Source: Chloroflexota bacterium (GTDB lineage Bacteria; Chloroflexota; UBA6077). From it: 5,887 nt of DNA. Location: the NCBI GenBank assembly GCA_021786215.1, contig JAJYNT010000255.1:1-5887 (forward strand), given 5' to 3'. The position numbers were made by a program, and so were the translations under genes. Positions 1 to 3,484 of this stretch are shown here, piece by piece. Position 1 is the first letter of the stretch, and each line of letters starts with the position of its first letter. The notes beneath the pieces were generated by a model. That model was not told the DNA's origin. It made no database searches and worked only from the letters and a program-made list of their open reading frames with translations.

Positions 1-48
1 CGGTAAACCCGGAATCGCTGGACTTGAGCGCCCAGTGGCAGTAACGAA

Positions 49-77
49 GAGATGCTTCGCTGGCGCTCAGCATGACA
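49..77. repeat. REP-like palindromic dispersed repeat (single copy here)
   Basis: The reverse strand reads TGTCATGCTGAGCG, then CCAGCGAAGCATCTC. This matches from memory a repeat type seen between genes in many environmental bacterial genomes, usually of the form CATTCTGAGCG...AGCGAAGAATC. Outer arms ATGCT (52-56) and AGCAT (69-73) pair, and the inner CGC/GCG can extend the stem. The arm change from ATTCT/AGAAT to ATGCT/AGCAT keeps the pairing. A second small hairpin, CGAAG (45-49) with CTTCG (55-59), overlaps it. Only one copy is in the window, so its repetitive nature is inferred from knowledge, not seen here. Confidence 0.55.
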
Positions 78-169
78 TGGTGCAGGATGTCCTGTTTCCG
101 CAAGCCGCCGTACACTGCCGGGAGTGACCTCTTACCCTTCTTTGGTCCGCATGTTGCTGAGCTTTCCCT

Positions 170-188
170 CCGCTCTACTGTGGAGCGG
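170..188. other. GC-rich stem-loop downstream of the glycosyltransferase operon
   Basis: CCGCTC (170-175) pairs perfectly with GAGCGG (183-188), and the stem extends inward by a T-G wobble and an A-T pair to a three-base loop. It lies about 77 bases past the stop of the minus-strand operon. No T-run follows on either strand, so it is not a canonical intrinsic terminator. It could mark factor-dependent termination or 3'-end protection, or be chance. Confidence 0.3.
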
Positions 189-264
189 GCAGTCAAATGG
201 CGTTGACGAGGAGTAGACACGCAATGTGAGAACGCCAACCCTGTGGCCCACTCCACCGGGGTAG

Positions 265-1056
265 CTACCGTCCGGGGAGTTCCCGCGGCGGATGATCTGG
301 AGGCTGCTGCGGCAGCCTCCTCAGGTCAAGATAGGTGCGAAGTTCATAGTAGGCCATCATGACCGCCAGGAGGATCCCGATCCAACCGTCGCGGTAGCCT
401 TCCCACAGAACGTATCTCCGCCAGAATTGCCGCCAGGGCTGGAGCAGATAGTTCTGAGGTTTGATCCGAATGCCTCGGCGGAACTGGTCCGCGGCCTCCA
501 TCGAGGCGTACAGCCGCTGTCTGTCACAGAACTCCCCCAGGGAGGTGTAGTTGTAGTGGATCAGGGGGTTCTGGAGGTATCCCTGCTCTCCCCTGAGATC
601 CACCAGTTCGTGGACGGCACGATCCTCGCGGTAGCTCGCATCTGCCACCCGCAGCAGGCGCAACTGGTAGTCGGGGCTCCAACCACTGTGGCGAACCCAC
701 CGACCGAATATGATGTTCTTCCGAGGGATCCAGTAACCGGCGACCCTTGCGTCGCCTGCGTCCACGATGGCCCTTACCTCCTGTGCCAGTTCGGGGGACA
801 CCACCTCGTCATCGTCGACGAACAGCAGCCAGTCCGTGTTGGCCTCCTTCAAGGCGGCGTTGCGCTGGCGGGCAAAGTCCGCGAACTGTCTGACTCGCAC
901 TCGAGCCCCCCGGCGGGACGCGATTTCCGCGGTGCCGTCCATAGTGCGGTCGTCCACGACTACGAGTAGGTCATCCGCCCAGGCCATGCTGGTCAGGCAA
1001 CGGTCGATAGTCAGAGCCGCATCGCGGGCGATGACAGCGCCGCAGAGTGTGGTCAA
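265..1056 (-). CDS. Glycosyltransferase family 2, WaaE/KdtX-like
   Basis: Probably transfers a sugar from a nucleotide-sugar donor onto a cell-surface glycan or lipid-linked precursor at the cytoplasmic face of the membrane; donor and acceptor cannot be read from sequence. Numbered from the TTG start (263 aa), the GT-A fold opens at once with a beta strand (LCGAVIARD). A nucleotide-binding VVVDDRTMDGT follows (VDD about residues 34-36), then the metal-binding DDD in LLFVDDDE (81-83). The middle holds RKNIIFGRWVRHSGWSPDYQ and the R-A-V-H-E-L-V segment typical of WaaE-like enzymes. The C-terminus has a basic, amphipathic to hydrophobic stretch (YVLWEGYRDGWIGILLAVMM) that probably associates with the membrane, then a proline-rich tail. 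I chose TTG at 1056 because GGAG lies 8 bases upstream and the fold begins there. An ATG at 1107 (280 aa) would overlap the upstream gene by 50 bases and add a hydrophilic tail with a poorly spaced ribosome site. The start sits one base after the upstream stop, suggesting translational coupling. Confidence 0.88.
   Translation of the reverse strand: MTTLCGAVIARDAALTIDRCLTSMAWADDLLVVVDDRTMDGTAEIASRRGARVRVRQFADFARQRNAALKEANTDWLLFVDDDEVVSPELAQEVRAIVDAGDARVAGYWIPRKNIIFGRWVRHSGWSPDYQLRLLRVADASYREDRAVHELVDLRGEQGYLQNPLIHYNYTSLGEFCDRQRLYASMEAADQFRRGIRIKPQNYLLQPWRQFWRRYVLWEGYRDGWIGILLAVMMAYYELRTYLDLRRLPQQPPDHPPRELPGR
299..320. other. Perfect 9-bp hairpin inside the 3' end of the glycosyltransferase gene
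   Basis: GGAGGCTGC (299-307) and GCAGCCTCC (312-320) are perfect inverted repeats around a four-base TGCG loop. They lie within the codons for the proline-rich C-terminal tail of the minus-strand gene, some 30 bases before its stop. No T-run follows. It could stabilise the mRNA end or be a by-product of GC-rich coding. Confidence 0.35.
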
Positions 1057-1057
1057 C

Positions 1058-2047
1058 TCAGAGGCTCCAAATAGTGTGATATGCCCAGAGTCTTCGCTCC
1101 AGCTCATCCCTTGAGATCTGACCCCGATGCGCCTGCCAGCGTGCTCTGGCGATCTCTCTCGCGATGCCGAGTCGCGTGATGGCCCTATGGGCGGCCACGA
1201 ACGCCGGGGAGTAATGCTTGCGAAACAGACGGTACCGGCTCTTGTGAAGTTCTACCAGCATTTTTTCTCGAAACTGCCGCGAGCTCTGGGCGGCGTGGTG
1301 GATCACTCGCGCCGAGGGGACCTGATAGATTTGCCATCCGGATCTCTTGGCCCGCATACACCAGTCGATCTCCTCGCAGTACATAAAGAACGCTTCGTCG
1401 AGTAGGCCCACCTCTTCGAGGGTCTCCCGTTTCATCATTATGGCTGCACCCAGGGGGTGATCGATCGGAAATGGTGTGTCCCCGCCCCGTATCGGGTATC
1501 GACCGTTCAGGCGAGAGTCGATCAGCTGGTGGTTCATCGGGAAGAAGTCGAACAGGCTCATCCACAAGGTTGGAAAGCGAAAGGCGGCGTGTTGATGCCG
1601 ACCATCGGGGTAGACCAGTGCAGGCCCTACCGCTCCGACCGATGGATGGGTTGTGAGGAAGCCCGCCATTTGGACCAGTGCACTATCCAACAACTCGGTG
1701 TCCGGATTGAGCAGAAGCAGCAGTTCGCCCCTGCTCTCGCGCAATCCCGCGTTGGAGGCTCGCGCGAAACCGGCGTTCGTGCCCAACCGAATCAGCCGCA
1801 CCCCGGGAAACTGCTCCGATACCATCTCGGCGCTTCCATCCTTGGAATCGTTGTCCACAACCAGCAGCTCGATTGGGATCGGCTCGGGCGTTGAAGGGGA
1901 TTGGAGCTGGGCCGGTCCGTATGTAGCGGCCGCCCAAGCCTCTGGGATTCGGTGGGCTGGGTTATCGAAGACGGAGAGAAGGCATCTTCGCAGCAGTTCT
2001 CTGGTGTTGAAGGAGACTATGACGATGGAGAGAAGGGGGAGTTGCAT
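1058..2047 (-). CDS. Glycosyltransferase family 2, WbbL/rhamnosyltransferase-like
   Basis: A predicted inverting GT-A enzyme that adds a sugar, in this subgroup often rhamnose, to a surface polysaccharide or its lipid-linked precursor in the cytoplasm; the actual sugar is not readable. From ATG at 2047 (329 aa), beta-1 is SIVIVSFNTRE (7-17), the nucleotide-binding strand LLVVDNDSKDGS (61-72), and the segment NAGFARASNAGL (91-102). LLLNPDTE carries the DXD-equivalent NPD (114-116). HPLGAAIMMKRE (197-208) and EAFFMYCEEIDWCMR (218-232) form the acceptor side with the acidic catalytic-base region, followed by VIHHAAQSS. There is no transmembrane segment. About 29 residues (30-58) rich in Pro/Ala are inserted between helix 1 and beta-2. 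An in-frame GTG at 2152 would give 364 aa, but it lacks a ribosome site and its added codons run through a terminator hairpin. The next gene starts one base after this stop. Confidence 0.9.
   Translation of the reverse strand: MQLPLLSIVIVSFNTRELLRRCLLSVFDNPAHRIPEAWAAATYGPAQLQSPSTPEPIPIELLVVDNDSKDGSAEMVSEQFPGVRLIRLGTNAGFARASNAGLRESRGELLLLLNPDTELLDSALVQMAGFLTTHPSVGAVGPALVYPDGRHQHAAFRFPTLWMSLFDFFPMNHQLIDSRLNGRYPIRGGDTPFPIDHPLGAAIMMKRETLEEVGLLDEAFFMYCEEIDWCMRAKRSGWQIYQVPSARVIHHAAQSSRQFREKMLVELHKSRYRLFRKHYSPAFVAAHRAITRLGIAREIARARWQAHRGQISRDELERRLWAYHTIWSL
1065..1068 (-). promoter_or_regulatory. Ribosome-binding site supporting the TTG start at 1056
   Basis: On the minus strand GGAG is followed by 8 bases and then TTG (1056-1054). 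The site lies inside the last codons of the upstream glycosyltransferase, whose TGA is at 1060-1058. The alternative ATG at 1107 has only AAGGG directly abutting it, which is too close to work well. Confidence 0.55.
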
Positions 2048-2058
2048 CTCCGGCCGAT

Positions 2059-2062
2059 CTCC
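2059..2062 (-). promoter_or_regulatory. Ribosome-binding site supporting the ATG start at 2047
   Basis: On the minus strand TTGGAGAT places GGAG 11 bases before the ATG at 2047-2045. The competing GTG at 2152 has GCGGCTA directly upstream and no purine-rich site. The ATG also puts the first beta strand of the glycosyltransferase fold at residue 7, as usual for the family. Confidence 0.5.
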
Positions 2063-2093
2063 AATGCTGTTGGCTTTCACGAGAAGGGAATTG

Positions 2094-2136
2094 AAAACGC
2101 AGCTTGCCGGACGCGGAGAGCTGCCGGCAAGCTGCG
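2094..2136 (-). terminator. Intrinsic terminator of the Ldh-family gene
   Basis: On the minus strand a perfect 13-bp stem, CGCAGCTTGCCGG (2136-2124) with CCGGCAAGCTGCG (2110-2098), surrounds a 13-base loop and is followed directly by TTTTCAATT. The stem begins 15 bases after the TAG stop of the dehydrogenase gene (2154-2152). The plus-strand side has only GCAAAG after the stem, so it acts in the minus direction only. It separates the dehydrogenase transcript from the glycosyltransferase pair, unless read-through occurs. No clear promoter for the pair is visible in the 47 bases between the T-run and the ATG at 2047. Confidence 0.85.
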
Positions 2137-2151
2137 CAAAGTTACCCTGCA

Positions 2152-3219
2152 CTAGCCGCGAGTGGATTCTTCGAAGCTGAGGCCCACCATGTTGCCCAGC
2201 TTCGTGAGGTCGCCAACCACGGCATCGCTGAGAGGAACCCCTTTTTCGCGTCGCTCGGCCTCGGTCAGGTACTCCGGCTCACCGGCCACCATGATCTTGG
2301 TGAAACCCTTGCCCAGGGGCTGGGCCTTCACCTCGCGAATCATCGCGTCCATCTCAGCCTTGAACTCCCTGGCCGGCCGGAACCGATCGATCCGGATCGC
2401 GCCCAGGAAGTGGCCGACCGCCTGCGGCTTGTTGGGGTTGTTGTACAACTCCCCGATGTGGGGCCCGAATGGACCACCCGCCAGTATGCCGGCCAGAATG
2501 TCGATGGCGAGAGCCAGTCCGAAGCCCTTGTGTCCCCCGAGGGGAAGGACGGCACCCTCAAGGGCCGCCCTTGCGTCGGTGGTGGGCTCCCCATCCACGT
2601 TCATTGCCCAGGTGGGTGGGATTGGCTCGCCCTTCTTGGCCGCGAGGATGATGGCACCCCGAGCCGACACGCTGGTAGCCATGTCCAGGACAAACGGCTT
2701 CTCCTCGCCGGCTGGGACCGCGATCGCGAGCGGATTGGTGCCGAGGAAGCTCTTCTTGCCACCCCATGGAGCCATGAGCGGAGGCGCGTTGGTGATGGAG
2801 AAGCCGATCATGTCGTGGTCCAGGGCCATCATGGCGTAGTAAGCCGCGGTGCCGAAATGGTTCGAGTTGCGCACCGTGACGAAGGCGATTCCCGCCGACT
2901 CGGCTTTAGCCAGGGCTAGCTGCATCCCAGCTGTCCCGACCACCTGACCCAACCCGTTCTGGCCGTCGAACACCGCCGTGGAGCCGGTCTCAGCCACAAT
3001 GCTGCCGGAGGCTCGACCGTCCATCAGTCCGGCCCGGAGCCTCTCCACGTAGATCGGCAGCCGAGTCACCCCATGGGTGTCAACCCCACGGAGGTTGGCG
3101 GCCAACAGCGACTTCGCCACGGTTTGGGCGTGTTTGTGAGGGACATCCACCTTCTCGAGAACGGAGGTGCAGAATGCCGCCAGCTTTTCGCTATCGAATC
3201 GGCGTCCGGAATCTTCCAT
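2152..3219 (-). CDS. Ldh-family (malate/L-lactate dehydrogenase type) oxidoreductase
   Basis: A cytoplasmic NAD(P)-dependent 2-hydroxyacid/2-ketoacid oxidoreductase of the Ldh_2 family (Pfam PF02615), unrelated in fold to Rossmann-type lactate dehydrogenases. The family includes malate, L-lactate, sulfolactate (ComC), ureidoglycolate (AllD) and diketogulonate (YiaK) enzymes, so the substrate stays open. At 355 aa it is full length. Family landmarks in order: LRGVDTHGVTRLP with the catalytic-region His49; FDGQNGLGQ (84-92); VRNSNHFGTAAYY (116-128); SFLGTNPLAIAVP (157-169); VLDMATSVSARG (177-188); and LPLGGHKGFGLALAIDIL from about 225, which belongs to the nucleotide-binding region. ATG at 3219 is supported by GAGGAGG (3229-3235) 9 bases upstream. 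It is transcribed divergently from the membrane-protein gene and ends in its own terminator. No sequence feature ties it to glycan synthesis. All the motifs I expect are intact. Confidence 0.93.
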   Translation of the reverse strand: MEDSGRRFDSEKLAAFCTSVLEKVDVPHKHAQTVAKSLLAANLRGVDTHGVTRLPIYVERLRAGLMDGRASGSIVAETGSTAVFDGQNGLGQVVGTAGMQLALAKAESAGIAFVTVRNSNHFGTAAYYAMMALDHDMIGFSITNAPPLMAPWGGKKSFLGTNPLAIAVPAGEEKPFVLDMATSVSARGAIILAAKKGEPIPPTWAMNVDGEPTTDARAALEGAVLPLGGHKGFGLALAIDILAGILAGGPFGPHIGELYNNPNKPQAVGHFLGAIRIDRFRPAREFKAEMDAMIREVKAQPLGKGFTKIMVAGEPEYLTEAERREKGVPLSDAVVGDLTKLGNMVGLSFEESTRG

Positions 3220-3228
3220 CAGACGGAT

Positions 3229-3235
3229 CCTCCTC
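3229..3235 (-). promoter_or_regulatory. Strong ribosome-binding site of the dehydrogenase gene
   Basis: GAGGAGG on the minus strand lies 9 bases before the ATG at 3219-3217, a near-ideal match and spacing. It fixes the start of the dehydrogenase. Confidence 0.75.
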
Positions 3236-3257
3236 GTAACAAGGGGTCAAAATAGGG

Positions 3258-3285
3258 GACCGGCGAAGCTTGAGTCTTCCCGGTC
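3258..3285 (-). promoter_or_regulatory. Stem-loop in the upstream region of the dehydrogenase gene
   Basis: GACCGG (3258-3263) and GAAG (3265-3268) pair with CTTC (3276-3279) and CCGGTC (3280-3285). This makes a 10-bp stem with one bulged C and a 7-base loop. On the minus strand it lies about 39 bases before the start codon and is followed by CCCCTATTTTG, which holds a possible -10 element (TATTTT, 3254-3249). It could be a leader hairpin or an operator-like inverted repeat. No ligand-binding RNA family is recognisable. Confidence 0.35.
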
Positions 3286-3383
3286 TCTTGAGGCCGACCT
3301 ATGATAGCACGCCGCCGCTCGTCCCGTCAGCCGACGCTCCCAGGACTAGCTCCCTCGTTCCATTACGAGGCGTATCTGCCGTC

Positions 3384-3394
3384 CATGCTATACT
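3384..3394 (+). promoter_or_regulatory. Possible extended -10 promoter of the membrane-protein gene
   Basis: TATACT (3389-3394) is preceded by TG one base upstream, which fits an extended -10 element for a housekeeping sigma factor. No good -35 match lies 16-18 bases upstream. It would give a leader of about 85 bases before the GTG at 3485. Another -10-like hexamer, TATGAT, lies at 3300-3305, also without a clear -35. In GC-rich DNA such AT-rich hexamers stand out, but the call stays tentative. Confidence 0.3.
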
Positions 3395-3466
3395 GCGCCG
3401 GCCACGTTTCTCGTGTCGCAATGCATCGACGGTGGACGGACACGCCCGGTCGGTCGACCTGCACTT

Positions 3467-3473
3467 GAAGGAG
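3467..3473 (+). promoter_or_regulatory. Ribosome-binding site supporting the GTG start at 3485
   Basis: GAAGGAG lies 11 bases before GTG (3485-3487). The first in-frame ATG, at 3590, lies inside the predicted first membrane segment and has no purine-rich site upstream, so the GTG is preferred. An earlier in-frame GTG at 3413 also lacks a site. Confidence 0.6.
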
Positions 3474-3484
3474 TACCAGTTCTT

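Larger units (their letters stand above)
1..264. other. Non-coding flank with repeat and hairpin
   Basis: This is the stretch downstream of the minus-strand glycosyltransferase pair. I see no ORF here with a ribosome-binding site or a recognisable product; the longest ATG frame on the plus strand (72-206, 44 codons) looks random. It holds a palindromic REP-like repeat (49-77) and a GC-rich stem-loop (170-188). A 10-base perfect palindrome GGTAGCTACC (260-269) straddles the stop codon of the neighbouring gene and may be chance. Confidence 0.6.

Noticed and set aside
72..206. Plus-strand 44-codon ATG frame in the left flank
   Set aside because: Its start lies inside the palindromic repeat, it has no upstream ribosome site, and the peptide has no recognisable feature.
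292..969. Plus-strand open frame of 225 codons opposite the first glycosyltransferase
   Set aside because: It is antisense to a gene with intact glycosyltransferase motifs, with no family resemblance and no ribosome-binding site of note.
2104..2919. Plus-strand open frame of 271 codons opposite the dehydrogenase
   Set aside because: It runs antisense through the terminator and the well-conserved Ldh-family gene. Its composition (many His, Arg, Gly) is typical of a shadow frame.
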